The notes under the pieces were generated by a model. It saw only the letters and a program-made list of their open reading frames with translations, was not told where the DNA came from and ran no database searches. A program made the translations under genes and the position numbers. This document shows positions 53,553 to 64,000 of a stretch of DNA of 64,000 nucleotides, piece after piece (the stretch's first letter is position 1; every line of letters begins with the position of its first letter). Source of the DNA: Actinernus sp. WN-2022 (taxonomy: Eukaryota; Cnidaria; Anthozoa; Actiniaria; Actinernidae); NCBI GenBank assembly GCA_030867875.1, contig JAOWCC010000763.1, positions 124,001 to 188,000 on the forward strand, written 5' to 3'.

Positions 53553-55832
53553 CTTGTGTACCCTAAAATCTTCAAAGTGGCGCCATTTCTCGAGCTTTTG
53601 ATGGATTTCGATGCACTATACGGCAATACAACGTTCTCTTAATGTAGATTGCGTTTAGTGGATGGAAGTTTCCTGTATTTTGAGTAACAATACCAGAAAA
53701 TGGCCTTTTTCTAACCTAAGCATAACCTCTAGGTCTCAAATAAAGAAATTATGGGATGGATCTAAGTCAAGTCAATTATGGGATAGAAAGGCCAGAAAAG
53801 TCTTCAACTGTCATTTGCCCTTTCAAGAAAACGGCAAAAACACGAGTTACTGGCTTTTAAAGCTTAAAGGCACACAAGATCTAGCATGTTTTCACAAAAG
53901 GGGGTGTTAGGTTCAAAGGCTCCTTTTGTGAAAACATGCTAGATCTTGTGTACCTTACAATCTTCAAAGTGGTGTCATTTCTCGAGCTTTTGATGGATTT
54001 CGATGTACTACACGTCAAAACAACGGTCTCTTCCAGTACTTTAAGAATAGCGTGCCAGTTTTGCCGTATTTGGAGTAGAAAACCCGAAAATGTGGTTTTT
54101 GTAAGCTAACCTGAATCTCTCAAAGTTACTTGTGTACCTTACAATCTTCAAAGTGGCGTCATTTCTCGAGCTTTTGATGGATTTCGATGTACTACACGTC
54201 AAAACAACGGTCTCTTCCAGTACTTTAAGACTAGCGTGCCAGTTTTGCCGTATTTGGAGTAGAAAACCCGAAAATGTGGTTTTTGTAAGCTAACCTGAAT
54301 CTCTCAAAGTTACTTGTGTACCCTAAAATCTTCAAAGTGGCGCCATTTCTCGAGCTTTTGATGGATTTCGATGCACTATACGGCAATACAACGTTCTCTT
54401 AATGTAGATTGCGTTTAGTGGATGGAAGTTTCCTGTATTTTGAGTAACAATACCAGAAAATGGCCTTTTTCTAACCTAAGCATAACCTCTAGGTCTCAAA
54501 TAAAGAAATTATGGGATGGATCTAAGTCAAGTCAATTATGGGATAGAAAGGCCAGAAAAGTCTTCAACTGTCATTTGCCCTTTCAAGAAAACGGCAAAAA
54601 CACGAGTTACTGGCTTTTAAAGCTTAAAGGCACACAAGATCTAGCATGTTTTCACAAAAGGGGGTGTTAGGTTCAAAGGCTCCTTTTGTGAAAACATGCT
54701 AGATCTTGTGTACCTTACAATCTTCAAAGTGGTGTCATTTCTCGAGCTTTTGATGGATTTCGATGTACTACACGTCAAAACAACGGTCTCTTCCAGTACT
54801 TTAAGACTAGCGTGCCAGTTTTGCCGTATTTGGAGTAGAAAACCCGAAAATGTGGTTTTTGTAAGCTAACCTGAATCTCTCAAAGTTACTTGTGTACCTT
54901 ACAATCTTCAAAGTGGCGTCATTTCTCGAGCTTTTGATGGATTTCGATGTACTACACGTCAAAACAACGGTCTCTTCCAGTACTTTAAGACTAGCGTGCC
55001 AGTTTTGCCGTATTTGGAGTAGAAAACCCGAAAATGTGGTTTTTGTAAGCTAACCTGAATCTCTCAAAGTTACTTGTGTACCCTAAAATCTTCAAAGTGG
55101 CGCCATTTCTCGAGCTTTTGATGGATTTCGATGCACTATACGGCAATACAACGTTCTCTTAATGTAGATTGCGTTTAGTGGATGGAAGTTTCCTGTATTT
55201 TGAGTAACAATACCAGAAAATGGCCTTTTTCTAACCTAAGCATAACCTCTAGGTCTCAAATAAAGAAATTATGGGATGGATCTAAGTCAAGTCAATTATG
55301 GGATAGAAAGGCCAGAAAAGTCTTCAACTGTCATTTGCCCTTTCAAGAAAACGGCAAAAACACGAGTTACTGGCTTTTAAAGCTTAAAGGCACACAAGAT
55401 CTAGCATGTTTTCACAAAAGGGGGTGTTAGGTTCAAAGGCTCCTTTTGTGAAAACATGCTAGATCTTGTGTACCTTACAATCTTCAAAGTGGTGTCATTT
55501 CTCGAGCTTTTGATGGATTTCGATGTACTACACGTCAAAACAACGGTCTCTTCCAGTACTTTAAGAATAGCGTGCCAGTTTTGCCGTATTTGGAGTAGAA
55601 AACCCGAAAATGTGGTTTTTGTAAGCTAACCTGAATCTCTCAAAGTTACTTGTGTACCTTACAATCTTCAAAGTGGCGTCATTTCTCGAGCTTTTGATGG
55701 ATTTCGATGTACTACACGTCAAAACAACGGTCTCTTCCAGTACTTTAAGACTAGCGTGCCAGTTTTGCCGTATTTGGAGTAGAAAACCCGAAAATGTGGT
55801 TTTTGTAAGCTAACCTGAATCTCTCAAAGTTA
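53553..55832 (+). repeat. Three 760-bp units (a C a)
   Basis: A at B1 position 103 in the first and third (54047, 55567). Together with the preceding 576 unit they form an S-a-C-a stretch absent from the two earlier super-blocks. Confidence 0.93.
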
Positions 55833-56224
55833 CTTGTGTACCCTAAAATCTTCAAAGTGGCGCCATTTCTCGAGCTTTTGATGGATTTCGATGCACTATA
55901 CGGCAATACAACGTTCTCTTAATGTAGATTGCGTTTAGTGGATGGAAGTTTCCTGTATTTTGAGTAACAATACCAGAAAATGGCCTTTTTCTAACCTAAG
56001 CATAACCTCTAGGTCTCAAATAAAGAAATTATGGGATGGATCTAAGTCAAGTCAATTATGGGATAGAAAGGCCAGAAAAGTCTTCAACTGTCATTTGCCC
56101 TTTCAAGAAAACGGCAAAAACACGAGTTACTGGCTTTTAAAGCTTAAAGGCACACAAGATCTAGCATGTTTTCACAAAAGGGGGTGTTAGGTTCAAAGGC
56201 TCCTTTTGTGAAAACATGCTAGAT
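55833..56224 (+). repeat. 392-bp unit (A only)
   Basis: Third A-A junction. As in the other two, an a-type 760 unit stands on each side. Confidence 0.95.
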
Positions 56225-57744
56225 CTTGTGTACCCTAAAATCTTCAAAGTGGCGCCATTTCTCGAGCTTTTGATGGATTTCGATGCACTATACGGCAATA
56301 CAACGTTCTCTTAATGTAGATTGCGTTTAGTGGATGGAAGTTTCCTGTATTTTGAGTAACAATACCAGAAAATGGCCTTTTTCTAACCTAAGCATAACCT
56401 CTAGGTCTCAAATAAAGAAATTATGGGATGGATCTAAGTCAAGTCAATTATGGGATAGAAAGGCCAGAAAAGTCTTCAACTGTCATTTGCCCTTTCAAGA
56501 AAACGGCAAAAACACGAGTTACTGGCTTTTAAAGCTTAAAGGCACACAAGATCTAGCATGTTTTCACAAAAGGGGGTGTTAGGTTCAAAGGCTCCTTTTG
56601 TGAAAACATGCTAGATCTTGTGTACCTTACAATCTTCAAAGTGGTGTCATTTCTCGAGCTTTTGATGGATTTCGATGTACTACACGTCAAAACAACGGTC
56701 TCTTCCAGTACTTTAAGAATAGCGTGCCAGTTTTGCCGTATTTGGAGTAGAAAACCCGAAAATGTGGTTTTTGTAAGCTAACCTGAATCTCTCAAAGTTA
56801 CTTGTGTACCTTACAATCTTCAAAGTGGCGTCATTTCTCGAGCTTTTGATGGATTTCGATGTACTACACGTCAAAACAACGGTCTCTTCCAGTACTTTAA
56901 GACTAGCGTGCCAGTTTTGCCGTATTTGGAGTAGAAAACCCGAAAATGTGGTTTTTGTAAGCTAACCTGAATCTCTCAAAGTTACTTGTGTACCCTAAAA
57001 TCTTCAAAGTGGCGCCATTTCTCGAGCTTTTGATGGATTTCGATGCACTATACGGCAATACAACGTTCTCTTAATGTAGATTGCGTTTAGTGGATGGAAG
57101 TTTCCTGTATTTTGAGTAACAATACCAGAAAATGGCCTTTTTCTAACCTAAGCATAACCTCTAGGTCTCAAATAAAGAAATTATGGGATGGATCTAAGTC
57201 AAGTCAATTATGGGATAGAAAGGCCAGAAAAGTCTTCAACTGTCATTTGCCCTTTCAAGAAAACGGCAAAAACACGAGTTACTGGCTTTTAAAGCTTAAA
57301 GGCACACAAGATCTAGCATGTTTTCACAAAAGGGGGTGTTAGGTTCAAAGGCTCCTTTTGTGAAAACATGCTAGATCTTGTGTACCTTACAATCTTCAAA
57401 GTGGTGTCATTTCTCGAGCTTTTGATGGATTTCGATGTACTACACGTCAAAACAACGGTCTCTTCCAGTACTTTAAGACTAGCGTGCCAGTTTTGCCGTA
57501 TTTGGAGTAGAAAACCCGAAAATGTGGTTTTTGTAAGCTAACCTGAATCTCTCAAAGTTACTTGTGTACCTTACAATCTTCAAAGTGGCGTCATTTCTCG
57601 AGCTTTTGATGGATTTCGATGTACTACACGTCAAAACAACGGTCTCTTCCAGTACTTTAAGACTAGCGTGCCAGGTTTGCCGTATTTGGAGTAGAAAATC
57701 CGAAAATGTGGTTTTTGTAAGCTAACCTGAATCTCTCAAAGTTA
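56225..57744 (+). repeat. Two 760-bp units (a T)
   Basis: A at B1 position 103 at 56719. The second unit has B2 T at 57699 and a private T to G at 57675 (CCAGGTTTGCC). Confidence 0.93.
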
Positions 57745-58320
57745 CTTGTGTACCCTAAAATCTTCAAAGTGGCGCCATTTCTCGAGCTTTTGATGGATTT
57801 CGATGCACTATACGGCAATACAACGTTCTCTTAATGTAGATTGCGTTTAGTGGATGGAAGTTTCCTGTATTTTGAGTAACAATACCAGAAAATGGCCTTT
57901 TTCTAACCTAAGCATAACCTCTAGGTCTCAAATAAAGAAATTATGGGATGGATCTAAGTCAAGTCAATTATGGGATAGAAAGGCCAGAAAAGTCTTCAAC
58001 TGTCATTTGCCCTTTCAAGAAAACGGCAAAAACACGAGTTACTGGCTTTTAAAGCTTAAAGGCACACAAGATCTAGCATGTTTTCACAAAAGGGGGTGTT
58101 AGGTTCAAAGGCTCCTTTTGTGAAAACATGCTAGATCTTGTGTACCTTACAATCTTCAAAGTGGTGTCATTTCTCGAGCTTTTGATGGATTTCGATGTAC
58201 TACACGTCAAAACAACGGTCTCTTCCAGTACTTTAAGAGTAGCGTGCCAGTTTTGCCGTATTTGGAGTATAAAACCCGAAAATGTGGTTTTTGTAAGCTA
58301 ACCTGAATCTCTCAAAGTTA
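57745..58320 (+). repeat. 576-bp unit, type s
   Basis: Diagnostic G at 58239 and T at 58270. Confidence 0.95.
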
Positions 58321-59018
58321 CTTGTGTACCCTAAAATCTTCAAAGTGGCGCCATTTCTCGAGCTTTTGATGGATTTCGATGCACTATACGGCAATACAAC
58401 GTTCTCTTAATGTAGATTGCGTTTAGTGGATGGAAGTTTCCTGTATTTTGAGTAACAATACCAGAAAATGGCCTTTTTCTAACCTAAGCATAACCTCTAG
58501 GTCTCAAATAAAGAAATTATGGGATGGATCTAAGTCAAGTCAATTATGGGATAGAAAGGCCAGAAAAGTCTTCAACTGTCATTTGCCCTTTCAAGAAAAC
58601 GGCAAAAACACGAGTTACTGGCTTTTAAAGCTTAAAGGCACACAAGAATTCTTGTGTACCTTACAATCTTCAAAGTGGTGTCATTTCTCGAGCTTTTGAT
58701 GGATTTCGATGTACTACACGTCAAAACAACGGGCTCTTCCAGTACTTTAAGACTAGCGTGCCAGTTTTGCCGTATTTGGAGTAGAAAACCCGAAAATGTG
58801 GTTTTTGTAAGCTAACCTGAATCTCTCAAAGTTACTTGTGTACCTTACAATCTTCAAAGTGGCGTCATTTCTCGAGCTTTTGATGGATTTCGATGTACTA
58901 CACGTCAAAACAACGGTCTCTTCCAGTACTTTAAGACTAGCGTGCCAGTTTTGCCGTATTTGGAGTAGAAAATCCGAAAATGTGGTTTTTGTAAGCTAAC
59001 CTGAATCTCTCAAAGTTA
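58321..59018 (+). repeat. 698-bp unit, type h
   Basis: 18-bp palindrome at 58640-58657, B1 G at 58733 and B2 T at 58973. Confidence 0.95.
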
Positions 59019-59594
59019 CTTGTGTACCCTAAAATCTTCAAAGTGGCGCCATTTCTCGAGCTTTTGATGGATTTCGATGCACTATACGGCAATACAACGT
59101 TCTCTTAATGTAGATTGCGTTTAGTGGATGGAAGTTTCCTGTATTTTGAGTAACAATACCAGAAAATGGCCTTTTTCTAACCTAAGCATAACCTCTAGGT
59201 CTCAAATAAAGAAATTATGGGATGGATCTAAGTCAAGTCAATTATGGGATAGAAAGGCCAGAAAAGTCTTCAACTGTCATTTGCCCTTTCAAGAAAACGG
59301 CAAAAACACGAGTTACTGGCTTTTAAAGCTTAAAGGCACACAAGATCTAGCATGTTTTCACAAAAGGGGGTGTTAGGTTCAAAGGCTCCTTTTGTGAAAA
59401 CATGCTAGATCTTGTGTACCTTACAATCTTCAAAGTGGTGTCATTTCTCGAGCTTTTGATGGATTTCGATGTACTACACGTCAAAACAACGGTCTCTTCC
59501 AGTACTTTAAGACTAGCGTGCCAGTTTTGCCGTATTTGGAGTAGAAAACCCGAAAATGTGGTTTTTGTAAGCTAACCTGAATCTCTCAAAGTTA
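59019..59594 (+). repeat. 576-bp unit (A-B)
   Basis: Start of the second copy of a local 576+698 dimer (1274 bp). Confidence 0.95.
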
Positions 59595-60292
59595 CTTGTG
59601 TACCCTAAAATCTTCAAAGTGGCGCCATTTCTCGAGCTTTTGATGGATTTCGATGCACTATACGGCAATACAACGTTCTCTTAATGTAGATTGCGTTTAG
59701 TGGATGGAAGTTTCCTGTATTTTGAGTAACAATACCAGAAAATGGCCTTTTTCTAACCTAAGCATAACCTCTAGGTCTCAAATAAAGAAATTATGGGATG
59801 GATCTAAGTCAAGTCAATTATGGGATAGAAAGGCCAGAAAAGTCTTCAACTGTCATTTGCCCTTTCAAGAAAACGGCAAAAACACGAGTTACTGGCTTTT
59901 AAAGCTTAAAGGCACACAAGAATTCTTGTGTACCTTACAATCTTCAAAGTGGTGTCATTTCTCGAGCTTTTGATGGATTTCGATGTACTACACGTCAAAA
60001 CAACGGGCTCTTCCAGTACTTTAAGACTAGCGTGCCAGTTTTGCCGTATTTGGAGTAGAAAACCCGAAAATGTGGTTTTTGTAAGCTAACCTGAATCTCT
60101 CAAAGTTACTTGTGTACCTTACAATCTTCAAAGTGGCGTCATTTCTCGAGCTTTTGATGGATTTCGATGTACTACACGTCAAAACAACGGTCTCTTCCAG
60201 TACTTTAAGACTAGCGTGCCAGTTTTGCCGTATTTGGAGTAGAAAATCCGAAAATGTGGTTTTTGTAAGCTAACCTGAATCTCTCAAAGTTA
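59595..60292 (+). repeat. 698-bp unit, type h
   Basis: 18-bp palindrome at 59914-59931, B1 G at 60007 and B2 T at 60247. Matches the unit at 58321 at all diagnostic sites. Confidence 0.95.
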
Positions 60293-60868
60293 CTTGTGTA
60301 CCCTAAAATCTTCAAAGTGGCGCCATTTCTCGAGCTTTTGATGGATTTCGATGCACTATACGGCAATACAACGTTCTCTTAATGTAGATTGCGTTTAGTG
60401 GATGGAAGTTTCCTGTATTTTGAGTAACAATACCAGAAAATGGCCTTTTTCTAACCTAAGCATAACCTCTAGGTCTCAAATAAAGAAATTATGGGATGGA
60501 TCTAAGTCAAGTCAATTATGGGATAGAAAGGCCAGAAAAGTCTTCAACTGTCATTTGCCCTTTCAAGAAAACGGCAAAAACACGAGTTACTGGCTTTTAA
60601 AGCTTAAAGGCACACAAGATCTAGCATGTTTTCACAAAAGGGGGTGTTAGGTTCAAAGGCTCCTTTTGTGAAAACATGCTAGATCTTGTGTACCTTACAA
60701 TCTTCAAAGTGGTGTCATTTCTCGAGCTTTTGATGGATTTCGATGTACTACACGTCAAAACAACGGTCTCTTCCAGTACTTTAAGACTAGCGTGCCAGTT
60801 TTGCCGTATTTGGAGTAGAAAACCCGAAAATGTGGTTTTTGTAAGCTAACCTGAATCTCTCAAAGTTA
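60293..60868 (+). repeat. 576-bp unit (A-B)
   Basis: Start of the third 576+698 dimer. Confidence 0.95.
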
Positions 60869-61566
60869 CTTGTGTACCCTAAAATCTTCAAAGTGGCGCC
60901 ATTTCTCGAGCTTTTGATGGATTTCGATGCACTATACGGCAATACAACGTTCTCTTAATGTAGATTGCGTTTAGTGGATGGAAGTTTCCTGTATTTTGAG
61001 TAACAATACCAGAAAATGGCCTTTTTCTAACCTAAGCATAACCTCTAGGTCTCAAATAAAGAAATTATGGGATGGATCTAAGTCAAGTCAATTATGGGAT
61101 AGAAAGGCCAGAAAAGTCTTCAACTGTCATTTGCCCTTTCAAGAAAACGGCAAAAACACGAGTTACTGGCTTTTAAAGCTTAAAGGCACACAAGAATTCT
61201 TGTGTACCTTACAATCTTCAAAGTGGTGTCATTTCTCGAGCTTTTGATGGATTTCGATGTACTACACGTCAAAACAACGGGCTCTTCCAGTACTTTAAGA
61301 CTAGCGTGCCAGTTTTGCCGTATTTGGAGTAGAAAACCCGAAAATGTGGTTTTTGTAAGCTAACCTGAATCTCTCAAAGTTACTTGTGTACCTTACAATC
61401 TTCAAAGTGGCGTCATTTCTCGAGCTTTTGATGGATTTCGATGTACTACACGTCAAAACAACGGTCTCTTCCAGTACTTTAAGACTAGCGTGCCAGTTTT
61501 GCCGTATTTGGAGTAGAAAACCCGAAAATGTGGTTTTTGTAAGCTAACCTGAATCTCTCAAAGTTA
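60869..61566 (+). repeat. 698-bp unit (A without hairpin core)
   Basis: 18-bp palindrome at 61188-61205 and B1 G at 61281. B2 has the ordinary C at position 139, unlike the two preceding 698-bp units. Confidence 0.95.
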
Positions 61567-63086
61567 CTTGTGTACCCTAAAATCTTCAAAGTGGCGCCAT
61601 TTCTCGAGCTTTTGATGGATTTCGATGCACTATACGGCAATACAACGTTCTCTTAATGTAGATTGCGTTTAGTGGATGGAAGTTTCCTGTATTTTGAGTA
61701 ACAATACCAGAAAATGGCCTTTTTCTAACCTAAGCATAACCTCTAGGTCTCAAATAAAGAAATTATGGGATGGATCTAAGTCAAGTCAATTATGGGATAG
61801 AAAGGCCAGAAAAGTCTTCAACTGTCATTTGCCCTTTCAAGAAAACGGCAAAAACACGAGTTACTGGCTTTTAAAGCTTAAAGGCACACAAGATCTAGCA
61901 TGTTTTCACAAAAGGGGGTCTTAGGTTCAAAGGCTCCTTTTGTGAAAACATGCTAGATCTTGTGTACCTTACAATCTTCAAAGTGGTGTCATTTCTCGAG
62001 CTTTTGATGGATTTCGATGTACTACACGTCAAAACAACGGTCTCTTCCAGTACTTTAAGACTAGCGTGCCAGTTTTGCCGTATTTGGAGTAGAAAACCCG
62101 AAAATGTGGTTTTTGTAAGCTAACCTGAATCTCTCAAAGTTACTTGTGTACCTTACAATCTTCAAAGTGGCGTCATTTCTCGAGCTTTTGATGGATTTCG
62201 ATGTACTACACGTCAAAACAACGGTCTCTTCCAGTACTTTAAGACTAGCGTGCCAGTTTTGCCGTATTTGGAGTAGAAAACCCGAAAATGTGGTTTTTGT
62301 AAGCTAACCTGAATCTCTCAAAGTTACTTGTGTACCCTAAAATCTTCAAAGTGGCGCCATTTCTCGAGCTTTTGATGGATTTCGATGCACTATACGGCAA
62401 TACAACGTTCTCTTAATGTAGATTGCGTTTAGTGGATGGAAGTTTCCTGTATTTTGAGTAACAATACCAGAAAATGGCCTTTTTCTAACCTAAGCATAAC
62501 CTCTAGGTCTCAAATAAAGAAATTATGGGATGGATCTAAGTCAAGTCAATTATGGGATAGAAAGGCCAGAAAAGTCTTCAACTGTCATTTGCCCTTTCAA
62601 GAAAACGGCAAAAACACGAGTTACTGGCTTTTAAAGCTTAAAGGCACACAAGATCTAGCATGTTTTCACAAAAGGGGGTGTTAGGTTCAAAGGCTCCTTT
62701 TGTGAAAACATGCTAGATCTTGTGTACCTTACAATCTTCAAAGTGGTGTCATTTCTCGAGCTTTTGATGGATTTCGATGTACTACACGTCAAAACAACGG
62801 TCTCTTCCAGTACTTTAAGAATAGCGTGCCAGTTTTGCCGTATTTGGAGTAGAAAACCCGAAAATGTGGTTTTTGTAAGCTAACCTGAATCTCTCAAAGT
62901 TACTTGTGTACCTTACAATCTTCAAAGTGGCGTCATTTCTCGAGCTTTTGATGGATTTCGATGTACTACACGTCAAAACAACGGTCTCTTCCAGTACTTT
63001 AAGACTAGCGTGCCAGTTTTGCCGTATTTGGAGTAGAAAACCCGAAAATGTGGTTTTTGTAAGCTAACCTGAATCTCTCAAAGTTA
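61567..63086 (+). repeat. Two 760-bp units (C a)
   Basis: The first unit has a private G to C at 61920 inside the hairpin loop, one of only two variable sites I found in full-length A segments. The second has A at B1 position 103 (62821). Confidence 0.93.
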
Positions 63087-63784
63087 CTTGTGTACCCTAA
63101 AATCTTCAAAGTGGCGCCATTTCTCGAGCTTTTGATGGATTTCGATGCACTATACGGCAATACAACGTTCTCTTAATGTAGATTGCGTTTAGTGGATGGA
63201 AGTTTCCTGTATTTTGAGTAACAATACCAGAAAATGGCCTTTTTCTAACCTAAGCATAACCTCTAGGTCTCAAATAAAGAAATTATGGGATGGATCTAAG
63301 TCAAGTCAATTATGGGATAGAAAGGCCAGAAAAGTCTTCAACTGTCATTTGCCCTTTCAAGAAAACGGCAAAAACACGAGTTACTGGCTTTTAAAGCTTA
63401 AAGGCACACAAGAATTCTTGTGTACCTTACAATCTTCAAAGTGGTGTCATTTCTCGAGCTTTTGATGGATTTCGATGTACTACACGTCAAAACAACGGGC
63501 TCTTCCAGTACTTTAAGACTAGCGTGCCAGTTTTGCCGTATTTGGAGTAGAAAACCCGAAAATGTGGTTTTTGTAAGCTAACCTGAATCTCTCAAAGTTA
63601 CTTGTGTACCTTACAATCTTCAAAGTGGCGTCATTTCTCGAGCTTTTGATGGATTTCGATGTACTACACGTCAAAACAACGGTCTCTTCCAGTACTTTAA
63701 GACTAGCGTGCCAGTTTTGCCGTATTTGGAGTAGAAAACCCGAAAATGTGGTTTTTGTAAGCTAACCTGAATCTCTCAAAGTTA
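63087..63784 (+). repeat. 698-bp unit (A without hairpin core)
   Basis: 18-bp palindrome at 63406-63423. B1 G variant at 63499. This is the only one of 16 short-A units preceded by a full two-B unit. Confidence 0.95.
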
Positions 63785-64000
63785 CTTGTGTACCCTAAAA
63801 TCTTCAAAGTGGCGCCATTTCTCGAGCTTTTGATGGATTTCGATGCACTATACGGCAATACAACGTTCTCTTAATGTAGATTGCGTTTAGTGGATGGAAG
63901 TTTCCTGTATTTTGAGTAACAATACCAGAAAATGGCCTTTTTCTAACCTAAGCATAACCTCTAGGTCTCAAATAAAGAAATTATGGGATGGATCTAAGTC
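63785..64000 (+). repeat. Partial segment A at right window edge
   Basis: First 216 bp of an A segment (A1 and the start of A2), cut by the window end. The array continues to the right. Confidence 0.95.

Larger units (their letters stand above)
47389..61566 (+). repeat. Right super-block, copy 3 with insertions
   Basis: N C C S Q H C a, then an extra S a C a (52977-55832), then D a T s h, then two further 576+698 dimers. The backbone order is as in copies 1 and 2. Where copy 3 ends is uncertain, because the expected closing S-a-a is replaced by dimer amplification. Confidence 0.7.
1..64000 (+). repeat. Satellite DNA array, 760-bp higher-order repeat
   Basis: The window is filled from end to end by tandem units in one orientation, with no unique sequence between them. 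A unit is counted from the CTTGTGTACCCTAAAATC start of segment A. There are 91 complete units between 33 and 63784, in length classes 760 (58), 698 (12), 576 (14), 514 (4) and 392 (3). All length changes are whole-module losses: 184 bp for one B monomer, or 62 bp for the hairpin core. By eye, unit copies differ by only a few substitutions. HORs of about 180-bp monomers are known from centromeric and pericentromeric heterochromatin of plants and animals. The centromeric role here is inference; the satellite identity is not in doubt. Confidence 0.98.

Noticed and set aside
1..64000. CRISPR array
   Set aside because: There are no short repeats alternating with unique spacers. The repeat units are hundreds of bases long, and everything between the repeats is itself repeated.
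1..64000. rDNA spacer subrepeats or telomeric repeats
   Set aside because: No rRNA sequence and no TTAGGG- or TTTAGGG-type runs are seen anywhere in the window.
1..64000. CENP-B box in the monomers
   Set aside because: I looked for the TTCG-to-CGGG spaced core on both strands of A, B1 and B2. The TTCG in GGATTTCGATG is not followed by the rest of the motif.
1..64000. Retrotransposon or other mobile element inserted in the array
   Set aside because: Unit lengths sum exactly to the interval 33-63784 with only whole-module differences, so no room is left for an insertion.

Overview
The whole 64 kb window is one uninterrupted satellite-DNA array. I see no gene, RNA gene, transposon or unique sequence. 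Near-identical head-to-tail tandem units, about 40% GC (hand count of one monomer), with 184-bp monomers in a higher-order repeat (HOR), point to eukaryotic heterochromatin, most likely centromeric or pericentromeric. I cannot name the species. A plant is plausible from monomer length and texture, but an animal is not excluded.

The basic unit is 760 bp: segment A (392 bp), then two 184-bp monomers, B1 and B2. B1 and B2 differ at one fixed base. A starts with a B-like monomer (A1) that diverges after about 60 bp. A continues into a weakly related stretch (A2) and ends in an 80-bp near-perfect hairpin (30-bp arms, 20-base loop) whose right arm runs into B1. I count 91 complete units plus two partial ends, all in + orientation. 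They fall into five length classes made by losing whole modules: 58 of 760 bp (A-B1-B2), 14 of 576 bp (A-B), 12 of 698 bp (A without the hairpin core, B1, B2), 4 of 514 bp (short A plus one B) and 3 of 392 bp (A alone). These lengths sum exactly to 33-63784.

I use one letter per unit. C is a plain 760; a is a 760 with A at B1 position 103; k is a 760 with C at B1 position 104 and T at B2 position 139; T is a 760 with only the B2 T; N is a 760 with an A-to-C change at unit offset 134. S is 576; s is 576 with two private B changes; H is 698; h is 698 with the B2 T; Q is 514; D is 392. The window then reads: T SHCCaakCa SHCCakC akCaa NCCSQHaa NCCSQHCaDaaTshSaa NCCSQHCaDaTshSaa NCaa NCCSQHCaSaCaDaTsh ShSH CaH, followed by a partial unit.

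This code shows a further repeat level above the 760-bp HOR. Super-blocks of about 5.6 to 11.6 kb start at an N unit in the right three quarters (from 16261). A different S-H-led block of 5.8 to 6.6 kb occupies the left (793-13220). Smaller amplifications of 760, 2280 and 1274 bp are nested inside. The pattern fits repeated unequal exchange or segmental duplication. The most notable local structure is the hairpin: 75 complete units have it, and 16 carry a form 62 bp shorter that is itself a perfect 18-bp palindrome.

No protein-coding function is supported. An open frame of 82 or 89 codons recurs in every A segment, but homogenisation explains that.
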